Of a stretch of 64,000 bases of DNA, positions 44,880 through 55,576 are shown piece by piece. Positions within the stretch are counted from its first letter, which is position 1. Each line of letters begins with the position of its first letter. The position numbers and the translations under genes are program-made. The stretch is taken from assembly GCF_016808095.1 (NCBI RefSeq), contig NC_068974.1, forward strand, positions 10,912,001 through 10,976,000, written 5' to 3'. Below the pieces are notes generated by a model. It searched no databases and was not told the origin of the DNA. It worked only from the letters and a program-made list of their open reading frames with translations. The stretch comes from Vigna angularis. Lineage: Eukaryota > Streptophyta > Magnoliopsida > Fabales > Fabaceae.

Positions 44880-45640
44880 ATCGTTTAGAATCTCCACAGC
44901 AGATTTTGTCACCACTTCCTGCTTTTGGTTCAAAACAATCCCTACAGCACCTTCAGTCTTCAATCCAACCTCTTCTTTGGGTTTCAAAAGAGTAGCAGGC
45001 TCGAAGGAGCGCTGAAACGTCGTCGGGTGTGATTGATTTTGCGGCCACTTGACGAAAGAGCCTCCAAGGAGATGACCAAAAGACCGTTGCGGACTCGACT
45101 CGAACTCCTTCGAAGCTTCCTTGATGAGAAAACGCAGCGAAATAATGAGACGAATTCGAGATCGAGAGCGAAACGGAGAATGATTGGAAGAAAATGTTAA
45201 AAAACCCTAAACGAATGAATAGAAGCCAGAACGATTGCGGGAAAGCTCCAAAATGGAGAAAGAACCCTAATCTGGACCGAAGGAACCCTAAAAATGGGGA
45301 GAAACATAAAATGAACCGATTAATCGGTTCAAACACAAGATTGATCGGTACAAAAGTGTTTAACCGGCGCAAATGGAGGTTTAATCGGTGGAAATCGAAG
45401 AACAAATGGCAGAAAGGTTTTTAATCAGTAGAAAAGTGGTTTTAATCGGTTAAAAATGAAGGGAAAGTGAAGAGGATGATGAAACCATAAGATTCGGAAG
45501 TGGTTCTATATATGAAAGTGAAAATAGAGAAGGAGAGTGGAGAGTTAAAGTTAGGGTTGTAGAGAGATCTAAGAGTGTAGAGTTAGGGCTTGAGAGAGAT
45601 TTGAGTAAACACACCTCTGTTCTACCAAACCAGCTTCAAA
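44880..45640 (-). pseudogene. 5' leader and first-exon-like block of an unrecognised gene in the inner CACTA
   Basis: Minus-strand layout resembles a gene start: a TATA-like CATATATAGAAC near 45510, a pyrimidine-rich leader with repeated ccgattaa (near 45300-45430), then an open stretch reading SSPQRSFGHLLGGSFVKWPQ followed later by KPKEEVGLKTEGAVGIVLNQ and KQEVVTKSAVEILNDQHRK at a GTGAGC donor (~44878). A different minus frame gives a longer nominal 150-residue ORF (44953-45405), but its composition (F- and L-rich leader sequence) looks like untranslated DNA. No family recognised. The leader resembles 19200-19340 in another CACTA derivative. Confidence 0.4.
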
Positions 45641-45942
45641 ATAATGAAATATAATTTCAATTTTTTTTAAAATAATTAATTTCCAGTAAAACAACACTTG
45701 CTTTTACTTATGTACGTATTATAGCACTTACATACGGATGTTATCCTCAGAAAACTCTCCCGCCCCAGAAAACTCTCCCGCCACCAAGTACTCAAAGTAC
45801 ATACGAATTTTATATATGAAAAATCCATATATAACTCATTTTTCGGGATCCGTATATAATATCCGTATGTAATCTTCATGTTACATACGAATCAAAATCC
45901 GTATGTAATTATCGGTGGATAATCACCATTTTTCTTGTAGAG

Positions 45943-46482
45943 ATTATTTCTCAAAACAGAGTAGTACTTTTTTATTGTGAATGGTTTGATCCTTCTAGAG
46001 TTGGTACTAGAGTGGATCCATGCTTTAATATTGTCGAACTCAACCAGAGATTAAGATATGGACCTTTTGATCCGTTCATTCTACCAACTAATGTCAGACA
46101 GGTTTATTATGTGTCATATATACCATTCCGCAATATTGACAAGCGTGGTTGGGCCGTAACAATACAAACCAAGCCTAGAGGTCGCATTGACTCAAATGAG
46201 ATTAAGGAAGATGTTGCCTAACAACTTGACCAAATGTCACAACCACAAGAAATTATTGAAGTTGAACGTATAACCACATTGGTCGACCCTGATGGTGATG
46301 GAGATGAATTAGAAGCAACAATACAAGGTGATGAAGAACAAGAAGAAGAGGAAGAAGAAGAAGATGATGATGATGATGATGATGATGATGACGACGAAAA
46401 AGAAAAAGAAGCAGATGATGATGATAATGACGACAATAAAGAAGAAGAAGATGAAGATGACGATCATGATGACGACGATTGA
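45943..46482 (+). pseudogene. DUF4216 protein of the outer CACTA, second part, with acidic tail
   Basis: Continuation of the DUF4216 protein after the inner CACTA. It reads [20 protein letters not shown], then [20 protein letters not shown] and [10 protein letters not shown], the conserved second half of the domain. The frame at 46012-46221 stops after EIKEDVA. An overlapping, separate frame from 46234 to 46482 begins MSQPQEIIEVERITTLVDPD and runs into an extreme Asp/Glu-rich tail encoded by gatgat and gaagaa repeats (46330-46480). CACTA DUF4216 proteins often end in such acidic tails, so the stop between the two pieces (TAA at 46219-46221) is probably a nonsense change. Whole protein inactive. 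Confidence 0.7.
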
Positions 46483-46649
46483 ATGTTGGACATTTATTGT
46501 AGCAAATTGAACTATTATTTGAATAGAGTTATCTAAAATACCATATTAAAAGTTGTATGCAATTATTTATACATTGACTTTAAAAACCATTGATCCTTCC
46601 TTATTCAGTTCTATTTTTTCGCTTTATTTGTAACCATTTCAGTGCAGTA

Positions 46650-48108
46650 ATGATAGGAGAAGATTCAGAACATCCTGATAAAGGAAAGGGGGTAGCGAGG
46701 CCTAGAAAGAGGCAACTATAGGCACCAAAGTATGTACTTACGGTGTCTGCTAAACTACCTACCACTGTTGCCCGCAGTACATCATCTGTGGGGCCTCCTC
46801 CTACCCCTACAATACACCCTCCTACCCCTGCAGTAGACACTACTCCTACCTCAGAAATACACCCTTATCCTACCCCTATAGTACACCCTTCTACTACCCC
46901 TACAGCAGACCTTGTTCCTCCTCCTGTGATTATAACCCTCACTCCTCCCCCTGTGGTTATTACCCCCACTCCTCTCACTGACCCTACTTCTATACCTTCC
47001 TCATCGTGTATACCGCCTTCTGAGACTGTCACACCATCTGCTGATCCAGATTCAAGTGGTGATGGTGAAGGTCTTGACCCGCCCCTCCATGATCGACCAT
47101 GGATTGAGCCGTATGGTAAAGGGTAAGATTTTAATCTCTTGATATAATTTGATGTTTAATCCCTATTGTATTTCAAATGATTTTTATTATGCATGTTCAT
47201 TCCATCTAGAGGTTGCTTCCCAGGTCATCACACGTTCAATTAAGCAACAGTTTTTAAGTCCATGGCCTACTTAGGGAGCAATACCTGATGACGACAAAAA
47301 GCCATTCTGGTAGCGCTTTCAGGTGAACAATCCATTAAACTAATTGTTCCTCTTATTTTAGTATGTTCATTAATCAATTTTTGTTTTATTTAATGTTACA
47401 GATGAATGTGCAGTGGAAACCTGAACATGAAACACAGATACAAAGAAATTTCCACATGAAAGCATCTCATCAGCTGTCAGAGATGTTTAGGGATGCCCGC
47501 AATATAGGAGAGCACCCTTACTAGCTAGGTGAACAAATTTGGAACTCTTTACTGGCTCATTAGAATACAATAGAGTTTCGCAATAAGTGTGCCAAAGCCT
47601 AGAGGAATAGAGCATCTGAAAAGGGTGGCACCCTGCATACTGGTGGCGATAACCATTCATGAGCATGTCATTCGTATGGTATAATTTCATTACATAACTT
47701 TTTCTTTCATATATAAGTTATGTATTTTCTATTTCATATGTACACTTCTAATTCTAAATTATGTTACAAGCACAAGCTTTGGGACGGGCAATCCATGTTG
47801 ATGAGGTCTTTGCACAGACTCATGTAAGGAAGGGCACTAATCAATTCGTTGATGAAAGATCTCGGAAGACTCATGTAAGCAAATAACACTATTACTATTA
47901 CTAATTTTTCATTTATGTTATTCTATCATTCCCTAACATTGCTTTAATGTTTCAACAGGAAGAATTTTCAATGAGACTTTCACAGGTTAAATCAAACATG
48001 AGTCAACTCCTACACCGAATGATGGCAGTAATGCAGAAGATGACATCTGTAGGACACAGTGCTAGGTCGACATCGTTGGTGGGAAGAAAAAGGGACGAGT
48101 GTACGGTG
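46650..48108 (+). pseudogene. Transposase_24 (TNPA-like) gene of the outer CACTA, first part
   Basis: Multi-exon second gene of the CACTA element. The candidate start MIGEDSEHPDKGKGVARPRK at 46650 is followed by a stop (RKRQ-L-stop). A Thr/Pro-rich exon continues to ~47125 (PPPTPTIHPPTPAVDTTPTS and similar). From 47401 come MNVQWKPEHETQIQRNFHMK, SHQLSEMFRDARNIG, LGEQIWNSLLAH and NRASEKGGTLHTGGD, the Transposase_24 core; stops replace two residues. Further exons near 47770-47875 (ALGRAIHVDEVFAQTHVRKG) and 47960-48108 (EEFSMRLSQVKSNMSQLLHR) follow. The Athila insertion splits the last exon at 48108 (TSD cggtg); it resumes at 59879. Confidence 0.8.
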
Positions 48109-49309
48109 TGTTGAGACCTCGGCAAGTGTACCGAATCGTACAAGTAATAAACCGGTAAGTCCGGAAATCGTTTTCCCAAGAGATTTGTTTTGATTCACAG
48201 AATGATTAAAGTTTACTAATTTAGCGATTAATTTTACAACACAAGTAAGATTTGCATACAGATGAAATTAAAGTGGTAAAAACAGATGAATTAAAGTTCA
48301 CTGGGGTTGATTTTCAAGTTCATCACTCAAGTAATTTTTCTACTAACACAATTCCTCAAAATTAAGCATCAACATCCTAGGCGCATGCAGTCCTGATCTC
48401 TCAGATGACCGTTCAGAATCATTCAAACTAAATCCTAATCTCTTAGATAATTTAGTTATCAGATTTGCCTTAATCACAATGTCACAGATGACTAAAAATT
48501 TCCTCCTATGTCTAGGACTCGAAATCCTTTAGCAGTTCTATCCTAGGTCCGCGGTCTCATACATTTCTCAATGATTTAACCGTTCAAATAGCTCAGATTC
48601 TCATCATAGGCATGAATAATAAAGATAGAACACAAAATTCATACAAGATCATGCATTAATATAGAAATTACAAAGAGTTTCAGAAATGTACTCTCAACCC
48701 CAGTGAAATGGAGTTCTAGCTACACATATACATCATAGAAGCGATAAAGGATGGATTGGATGGTAGAAAGTGTTGAAATTCCACTCCGGAGCACCCAAAA
48801 CGAGCATGAACGTGAGCTGCAGAGTCTCCCCTAGCTTCTCCCCTCCAGAACTGCCTGGTTTCTGCCTCTGGATCGCGTTTTTAAAGAAAAGAACCTTAAG
48901 TGATTTCTCGCTGGGCGAGGAAGGTACGCTCGCTGGGCGAGCGTCCGTCGCTGGGCGAGTGGAATCCACTCGCTGGGCGAGTGGCTAGCTGGGCGAGCTG
49001 CTCCAGCTCGCTGGGCTACTGGCTCGCTGGGCCACTGGTTCCTGGTCGCTGGGCCATTGGTGCACTTCTGGCTGGGCCACTGGTGCGCTCTGGCTGGGCC
49101 ACTGATGCACTTCTGGCTGGGCCTCTTTGATATTATCCAACCCTTATTTTATTACAAAAAATAAACACACAAAAGCATCAAAACACATTTAAACATTACA
49201 AACTATACTTACATCAACAATTATATACTTTTCATGAGAATTAATACTAAAACTTACTCAAAAACACAACATTTTAAGTAACAAAAGCAAGTAAAGTTTA
49301 CACCTATCA
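48109..49309 (-). repeat. Athila left LTR (3' LTR)
   Basis: It begins TGTTGAGACCTCGGCAAGTG and ends GTTTACACCTATCA. It contains a GC-rich run of TCGCTGGGCGAG-type units at 48910-49125. Confidence 0.92.
48910..49125. repeat. CGCTGGGCGAG repeat cluster in the Athila left LTR
   Basis: About ten to twelve imperfect copies of (t)cgctgggcga(g)/ctgggccact lie in an otherwise AT-rich LTR. The same cluster is in the right LTR at 59474-59690. Confidence 0.85.
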
Positions 49310-50466
49310 AACTCCCCCAAACTTACATATTTTCATGTCCTCATGAAAATAAACAATATCAACAGAAAAACGAACCCAACAAAGCAGTTAGTATTCCATC
49401 ACATAATCTCTGTCACAAAAGTAAGGATTGTACCTACACCTCCAAATATTCAGATCAAATGTTATAACTTCTATATTAACAAGTTCTTGAATCCAAAATG
49501 ATAAGACAACCAGAAAAAGAATAGTACAAATGTGCTCAATCAGTGTTTACCTCAACCTGCAAGTGTTTACACTCAAATTCACGCTCAAAGTGTTATCAAC
49601 TACTTCATCAACTTTTGCAAGTCATCTCATATACACATCAAACATTCTGATTTAAATCAAAAGGACTTTCTCAGGTTACAACTTGGCTTGGCTAGAAGAA
49701 ACATGGTTTTACAGGGAAACAAAACAACACTAGAGAAGAGGAGAACAAGAACATAACAACATTGAAACTTTATTTATCAACTTCCTCTTCATTCATCACA
49801 TAACACATTTTTTTTTCTAACTTTGATATAAAATTTTTTTTTTTTCATATTGCTTTTCATCAGTTCAAGACTCAACTCATTATGATTTCCCCCAAACTTA
49901 ATTTCTGCCTATATCTTGACAAAAATGTTTCTTGTTCTCTTCTTCTAGAGTGTTGGATAAGGTAGATTATTCTGTAATAAGCTCAGGGTTCACAAAAATA
50001 TATACAAGGCTCAAACAGGATAACAAAGGATGAATATTCACAAATGGGTAGTCATCTGGCCAAGTAGTTAATTTCAAGAACAAACAACTGCCTTTCTCAT
50101 TTCTAAACCAGAATGCATCTGTATTAAAGAGAATTATGCAAAAACCGAATTCATAGCAATAACAACTTCTCACTTGCTCTCAAAGCTTTCTCAGTACACT
50201 CAGGTATTCAACTTCTGGGTCACAATCAACCAGATTCAAGAACGAATCATAAATAATTATAACAGAAGTTCTAAAATTCAGATTTTGCAATAACAATCTC
50301 ACAATCATGTCAGTTATCATGGACAGAATTCAAAGCTCATTATTTTAGACACAATATATCATATTACTTTAAAAATAAAACTAACATTTGACTAAACTAA
50401 AATTTAAATAACTGCAATTAAAAGAAGTAACAATAACCACTCATGGTTGATGTGGCCATAAACCAC
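49310..50466 (-). other. Athila 3' interior with two identical polypurine tracts
   Basis: No coding frame supported. On the minus strand TAAGTTTGGGGG occurs twice: at 49314-49325, adjoining the left LTR as the true polypurine tract, and at 49889-49900, ~575 bases inside. Confidence 0.6.
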
Positions 50467-51708
50467 TCATGGTTGATGTGGCCATAGTCTCCACGGTGAA
50501 GGCTGTCTTTGTTGTTCCTCAACATGTCCTTGTTGGTCAGCCTCTGCTTCATCTGGTTGTTGTGGTGGTGCTTGATTTTCCCTTCCCCTCACAAATGTTG
50601 GCCTGTCCTCAGGCCAAGGTACATGTTCCTCAAATTGAGTAGCAGTCATAACGCTGTCATCAGGGAAATCAGGAATTCCAAGAGATAGTCTATGCATGTT
50701 ATCCATCAAGCACATTTGCCCTCTGCGTAATGCATCATTCTGTGCATACATATACATCATGGCGTCCTGAAAAGAAGGATTTGTATAAAGGTTAGGTGTA
50801 CCACGAGGTGGGCGTGAAGGTCCAACATGTTGTGTCTGTGTTGGTTCTGGAGGTGGTTGCTCATGTGACCTGTTGAAGCAGTTTTTTCGAATGAAGCGGC
50901 CATCAATTGGTGGTTGCAAAGGTAAAAGAACAGGAGTATCAGAAGTGACTCCTCTGGCCTTACATAAGGCAGTAATCAGAGCAGGGAAACCCAGACTAAC
51001 ATTAGCAGCATCAGCAATATTTGATAACTCTAAAGAGATGTGTGCTCCAATGTCAATATCCATACCTGTGATGATCCCATAGATGAGATAAGATCGTTCC
51101 AAATTAATATCAGATGTATGCGTGGTTGGACTTAAATTGGAGTAGGAAAATGCACTCCACATCTGTGCTAAAGAGGTCAGATGTTTCCTCAGGATGCGCA
51201 CTGGAGTGCCATTAACCCCTAAGATGTAGTTGTGACCAGGGGTGCAGAGCAAAGAAGCAATCATATCATGGTCTTTTGCACCTCTCCGGAATGCTCCATA
51301 GTTAGTGATCTCGCCTGGAGGTGTAGATGGAGTTCCCAGAAGAGTATTGATTGCTTGCTTATCATAGTGTATAATTTCTCCTCTAACCATGCTTTGACGG
51401 TCACCATCTCTATCAACCTGATACGCATTTGCATAAAATTCTCTGACCAGGGTATCATCAATCTCATCTGGAGGATTAGCTAAGAACAGATGCCAATTTC
51501 TTCTCATTATTTCATTGTTGAAGTTAGCAAATTCCCCTTCATTCAAGTGAACCTTCCTTTCAGCAATTAACTTCCGATTTCTCAGTATATTGAACCTGTT
51601 AGCAGCCATTTCACTTGGGAATCGCGTCTGATCAAAGTTCAAGACATAATCATCATCTGTATCATTAGTCTCAACTCGTCTTCTGATACGAGGTCTCCGG
51701 GATGCCAT
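50467..51708 (-). CDS. Athila env-position ORF ('putative plant transposon protein' domain)
   Basis: Intact reading frame, about 413 aa from MASRRPRIRRRVETND (an upstream Met adds three residues). It lies downstream of pol, where Athila elements carry an envelope-like or accessory gene. I recognise the conserved plant retroelement domain often annotated as a putative plant transposon protein: NEIMRRNWHLFLANPPDEID, LVREFYANAY, MVRGEIIHYDKQAINTLLGT, RKHLTSLAQMWSAFSYSNLS and SYLIYGIITGMDIDIGAHIS. The C-terminal third is Pro/Gln-rich (EQPPPEPTQTQ) and ends basic. I see no convincing signal peptide or strong membrane-spanning segment, so an envelope role is not supported by sequence alone. Expression would need a subgenomic or spliced RNA because ~1.4 kb separates it from pol. 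Confidence 0.75.
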   Translation of the reverse strand: MASRRPRIRRRVETNDTDDDYVLNFDQTRFPSEMAANRFNILRNRKLIAERKVHLNEGEFANFNNEIMRRNWHLFLANPPDEIDDTLVREFYANAYQVDRDGDRQSMVRGEIIHYDKQAINTLLGTPSTPPGEITNYGAFRRGAKDHDMIASLLCTPGHNYILGVNGTPVRILRKHLTSLAQMWSAFSYSNLSPTTHTSDINLERSYLIYGIITGMDIDIGAHISLELSNIADAANVSLGFPALITALCKARGVTSDTPVLLPLQPPIDGRFIRKNCFNRSHEQPPPEPTQTQHVGPSRPPRGTPNLYTNPSFQDAMMYMYAQNDALRRGQMCLMDNMHRLSLGIPDFPDDSVMTATQFEEHVPWPEDRPTFVRGRENQAPPQQPDEAEADQQGHVEEQQRQPSPWRLWPHQP

Positions 51709-51717
51709 CTGATACAT

Positions 51718-51816
51718 ACAATAACAAAATTCTATTTTTTATCAAACATTTATAATAATAGTACAAAATAAAATAAAATAAAAATAAAAATAAAAAAAAT
51801 AAAATAAAATAAAAAT

Positions 51817-51873
<57 letters not shown>

Positions 51874-53104
51874 CTTATTGTAGAAATTACAACATATAAG
51901 ACGTCAATAATTTCAACATTGCCATAGCATGTATCAATTTAAGATCAACAATGTGTCATGACCAATGGAACAAAGAGAAAATTTAATGCAAACAAGAACC
52001 AACATACTGTAATAATACAACAGAGTCAATATTTCAAGCATTAGCACAGCAAAGTATAGTCGCAGAAATGGAAACCAAAACTGTGCATTTTCGTACCAAG
52101 AACGCAGTGGCTCACGGCCACCAAAGAAGGGGCTCGCGAGCTCGTCGGCCGGCACAGTCGCTGGGCGAGCTGTGACAGTGCCGCGAGCGAACTCGCTTGG
52201 CGAGGATGACAGCGAGAAGAACGGCTCGCGTGGTAGACAGCCAGCGACCAACTTTTCGAGTTTCACAAAGATGAATTATGCAGAAAACAGAAAACGAAAA
52301 CTACAGCACAACATCATTCCAAACTCTAAATCCCCAAAACGAAAAGAATGGTTAAAACCCAATAAAGAAAAGTGTAAGTTGAAGACAACTTACTGAACTT
52401 GAGATGAGAAGCAAAAAAGGAGGAAAATTTTTGAAATAGATGGAGAAGAAAACGCTTCACACAGCATCAATGGCAACAAAGGGGAGGGAGGGGGGCGGCT
52501 GGAATGAAGGATGAAGGAGAAAGGGGTTAAAACCCTAAAATTTCAAAGATTTGGGCCGAGCCCAGTCGCTGGGCGAGTCCACGTGGTTCGCTGGGCGAGT
52601 GCCAAGTGGCAGGCCCGTGTTGACGCGCAGAAAAAGTGGCTGATCCAGCCTACTTTTGCTTAGTCGCTGGGCGACCCGATCCTACTCGCTGGGCGACTAG
52701 GTCAAACGTGGTCAAATTTTTTTTTTTTTTTTTTTTAACAAAACTTCTAAAAAACATATAATTGAATTTTTTCATATCTACAACATCAAAGAGTACAAAA
52801 TCTAAATTTACAATCAACTACAACATAATTTAAATACCTGCAATTTCTTGAACCAATTCTAACTACCACTCAAATAATTTCAAATTATATAAAACAATAA
52901 GCTCCGTAAACTTATCCAAACTTCAATCAAACAATTCACAATAAAATCATTGCAGAAACATCAATCAATCCACACAACCAAACAGATTCAAATTCAAACC
53001 ACACAACCAAAAGAACTGAAAACATAAATTAAGATAGAGTTAGAAAGCTGGATTGCCTCCCAGTAAGCGCTTGTTTAATGTCTTTAGCTTGACACCTGTT
53101 ATGA
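51718..53104 (-). other. Athila pol-env spacer with more TCGCTGGGCGA motifs
   Basis: Non-coding. It contains an (A/T)-rich run and a (TA)n microsatellite, then at 52155-52205 and 52560-52710 further copies of cgctgggcga, the motif repeated in the LTRs, and a ~20-base T run at 52718-52737. Confidence 0.6.
51822..51872. repeat. (AT)n microsatellite
   Basis: About 25 AT units following an aaaataaaat run. Confidence 0.95.
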
Positions 53105-55573
53105 TTAAGGATCAGAAAAGTGGGTGATAGTAGTGAGGCGCTGAATTTGACCACCCAGATAATGCTTTAAACGTTGACCGTTTACTACCCAACTTTGATT
53201 TGGATCATCAGAGGAAGGATCACTTAATTCGATGGCTCCATATGGTTTTACTTCTTTGATGAGAAATGGTCCTAACCACTTTGATTTGAGCTTGCCATGA
53301 AAGATTTTTAACCTCGAATTAAAGAGTAGTACTTGCTGACCTGGTTGAAATTCTCTATGTAGAAGATGCTTGTCATGGTACAATTTGACTTTCTCTTTGT
53401 ATACCCTGGAACTCTCATAAGCTGTCAATCTCAGTTCTTCCAATTCATGAATTTGCAATTTTCTCTTTTCTGCAGATAAATTAGGATCAAAATTCAAAAA
53501 CTTCAGAGCCCAAAATGCCTTATGTTCCATTTCCACTGGCAGATGACAAGCTTTGCCATAAACAAGTTGAAAAGGAGTTAATCCAATTGGTGTCTTTAAT
53601 GAAGTTCTGTAAGCCCATAAGGTGTCATCTAGCTTTATTGACCAATCCTTTCTCGAGTTAGATACAGTTTTCTCCAAAATCCTCTTGATTTCCCGATTTG
53701 AAACCTCGGCTTGACCGTTTGTCTGCGGATGATAAGGAGAAGCAACTTTGTGTCTTACCTCATAATGTTTCAAGAGCTTTTCTAATTGGGCATTGCAAAA
53801 ATGAGACCCACCATCGCTAATTAACACTCTAGGAACACCAAATCTTGAGAAAATATGCTTCTTGAGAAATTTAATAACTGTTTTTGCATCATTTTTCTGA
53901 CAAGGTGTTGCCTCAACCCATTTACTGACATAATCAACAGCAACCAGAATATATTCATTATTGAATGATGGTGGGAGAGGACCAACAAAATCGATTCCCC
54001 AACAGTCGAAAACCTCCACTTCCAAGATATTCTGCAGTGGCATCTCATGTCTTCTGGAGATGGTTCCTACTCTTTGACATTTGTCACAGCTTTTTGCATG
54101 AAAATAAGCATCTTTGAATATAGTGGGCCAAAAGAATCCAGATTGTAAAACCTTGGCAGCTGTTCTTTCTCCATTGAAATGTCCACCATATGGCGAATTA
54201 TGGCAATGCCACAAAATATTTTCAGCTTCCTCTGCAGTAACACATCTTCTCAAGAGGTTATCACTACATATTTTGAACAAATAAGGATCATCCCACACAT
54301 ATTGCTTAGCATCATGCAAAAATTTCTTCTTCTGATGCCATGTGATATCATCTGAAATAACTCCACCTGCTTTGAAATTTGCCATGTCAGCAAACCATGG
54401 TCTTTTCTGAATTAACATAAGAGTTTCATCTGCAAATTCATCACAAATTTCTTTCTCCTTACTTGTGATTTCTTCATTAACTAGACGAGAAAGATGATCA
54501 GCAATCACATTTTCACTTCCCTTCTTGTCTTTTATTTCTAAATCAAACTCTTGTAACAATAATACCCACCTGATCAACCATGGTTTTGAATCTGGTTTGT
54601 TCAACAAATACTTGATCGCAGAATGATCAGTATATATAACCACCTTAGACCCAACAAGATAGGATCTAAATTTCTCCAGTGCATAAACAATTGCTAGAAA
54701 TTCTTTCTCTGTGTTAGCATAATTCTGCTGAGCATTATTCAGCACTTTACTAGCATAGTAAATTGCATGAAAAACTTTTTCTCTTCGTTGGCCCAAAACT
54801 GCACCAATAGCATAGTCACTAGCATCACACATTAGTTCAAAATTTTTCTCCCAATCTGGAGCTACAATAACAGGAGCAGAAATCAACTTATTCTTCAACA
54901 GATCAAAAGATTTCAAACAATTTTCATTCATAACAAAAGGAATATCTTTAACAAGAAGATTGCTTAATGGTTTAGCCACTTTTGAAAAATCCTTTATAAA
55001 CCTTCTGTAGAATCCTACATGACCAAGAAAACTTCTGATACCTTTCACATTCATTGGCGGAGGTAGCTTTTCAATAACCTCTACCTTAGCTTTATCCACT
55101 TCAATACCTTTGGCTGATATCTTATGCCCAAGAACAATTCCTTCTGTCACCATGAAGTGACATTTCTCCCAATTAAGAACAACATTTGTTTGAACACACC
55201 TCTTCAAAACAGTCTCCAGATTTGACAAACATACTTCAAATGATCTACCAAAAACTGAAAAATCATCCATGAAGACTTCTATGCATTTTTCAACCAGAGC
55301 AGAAAATATGGCTAACATGCAACGTTGAAACGTAGCAGGTGCATTACAGAGTCCAAAAGGCATCTTTCTATAAGCAAAAACTCCAAAAGGACAGGTAAAA
55401 GCAGTTTTCTCTTGATCTATAGGATCTACAGCAATCTGATTATAACCAGAGTATCCATCTAGAAAGCAATAAAAAGCCTGACCTGATAGCCTTTCTAGCA
55501 TTTGATCCATGAATGGAAGTGGAAAATGATCCTTTCTGGTTGCCTTGTTGAGCTTTCTATAATCAATACACAT
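53105..55573 (-). CDS. pol: Athila Pol: reverse transcriptase, RNase H, integrase (822 aa)
   Basis: Replication and integration enzymes, continuing the upstream gag-protease frame after one TGA. Residues from the first Met: reverse transcriptase with [18 protein letters not shown] at 4-21 and FMDD at 101-104; RNase H from FELMCDASD (~245) to [11 protein letters not shown] and ADHLSRL (~370); integrase zinc finger H-x-H...C-x2-C ([12 protein letters not shown] ... SCDKCQR) near 470-515; DDE triad as D in WGIDFVGP, D in ISDGGSHF and E in GQAEVSNRE. The C-terminal part (FKAFW..., [20 protein letters not shown]) fits Ty3/Gypsy integrase C-termini. The Met is not the natural start: the frame enters from gag-protease. 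All catalytic residues are visible, so apart from the TGA the enzyme looks intact. Confidence 0.9.
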   Translation of the reverse strand: MCIDYRKLNKATRKDHFPLPFMDQMLERLSGQAFYCFLDGYSGYNQIAVDPIDQEKTAFTCPFGVFAYRKMPFGLCNAPATFQRCMLAIFSALVEKCIEVFMDDFSVFGRSFEVCLSNLETVLKRCVQTNVVLNWEKCHFMVTEGIVLGHKISAKGIEVDKAKVEVIEKLPPPMNVKGIRSFLGHVGFYRRFIKDFSKVAKPLSNLLVKDIPFVMNENCLKSFDLLKNKLISAPVIVAPDWEKNFELMCDASDYAIGAVLGQRREKVFHAIYYASKVLNNAQQNYANTEKEFLAIVYALEKFRSYLVGSKVVIYTDHSAIKYLLNKPDSKPWLIRWVLLLQEFDLEIKDKKGSENVIADHLSRLVNEEITSKEKEICDEFADETLMLIQKRPWFADMANFKAGGVISDDITWHQKKKFLHDAKQYVWDDPYLFKICSDNLLRRCVTAEEAENILWHCHNSPYGGHFNGERTAAKVLQSGFFWPTIFKDAYFHAKSCDKCQRVGTISRRHEMPLQNILEVEVFDCWGIDFVGPLPPSFNNEYILVAVDYVSKWVEATPCQKNDAKTVIKFLKKHIFSRFGVPRVLISDGGSHFCNAQLEKLLKHYEVRHKVASPYHPQTNGQAEVSNREIKRILEKTVSNSRKDWSIKLDDTLWAYRTSLKTPIGLTPFQLVYGKACHLPVEMEHKAFWALKFLNFDPNLSAEKRKLQIHELEELRLTAYESSRVYKEKVKLYHDKHLLHREFQPGQQVLLFNSRLKIFHGKLKSKWLGPFLIKEVKPYGAIELSDPSSDDPNQSWVVNGQRLKHYLGGQIQRLTTITHFSDP

Positions 55574-55576
55574 TCT

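Noticed and set aside
44953..45405. 150-aa Phe/Leu-rich minus ORF
   Set aside because: It runs mainly through leader-like sequence, and a different frame has the spliceable open text; no family match recognised.
46218..46436. Ser-rich minus-strand ORF
   Set aside because: Antisense shadow of the Asp/Glu-rich tail of the CACTA DUF4216 protein.
48733..49130. Arg/Gly/Ala-rich ORFs (LAGRASVAGRVES type), repeated at 59297-59694
   Set aside because: They translate the CGCTGGGCGAG repeats within the Athila LTRs; no evidence of coding.
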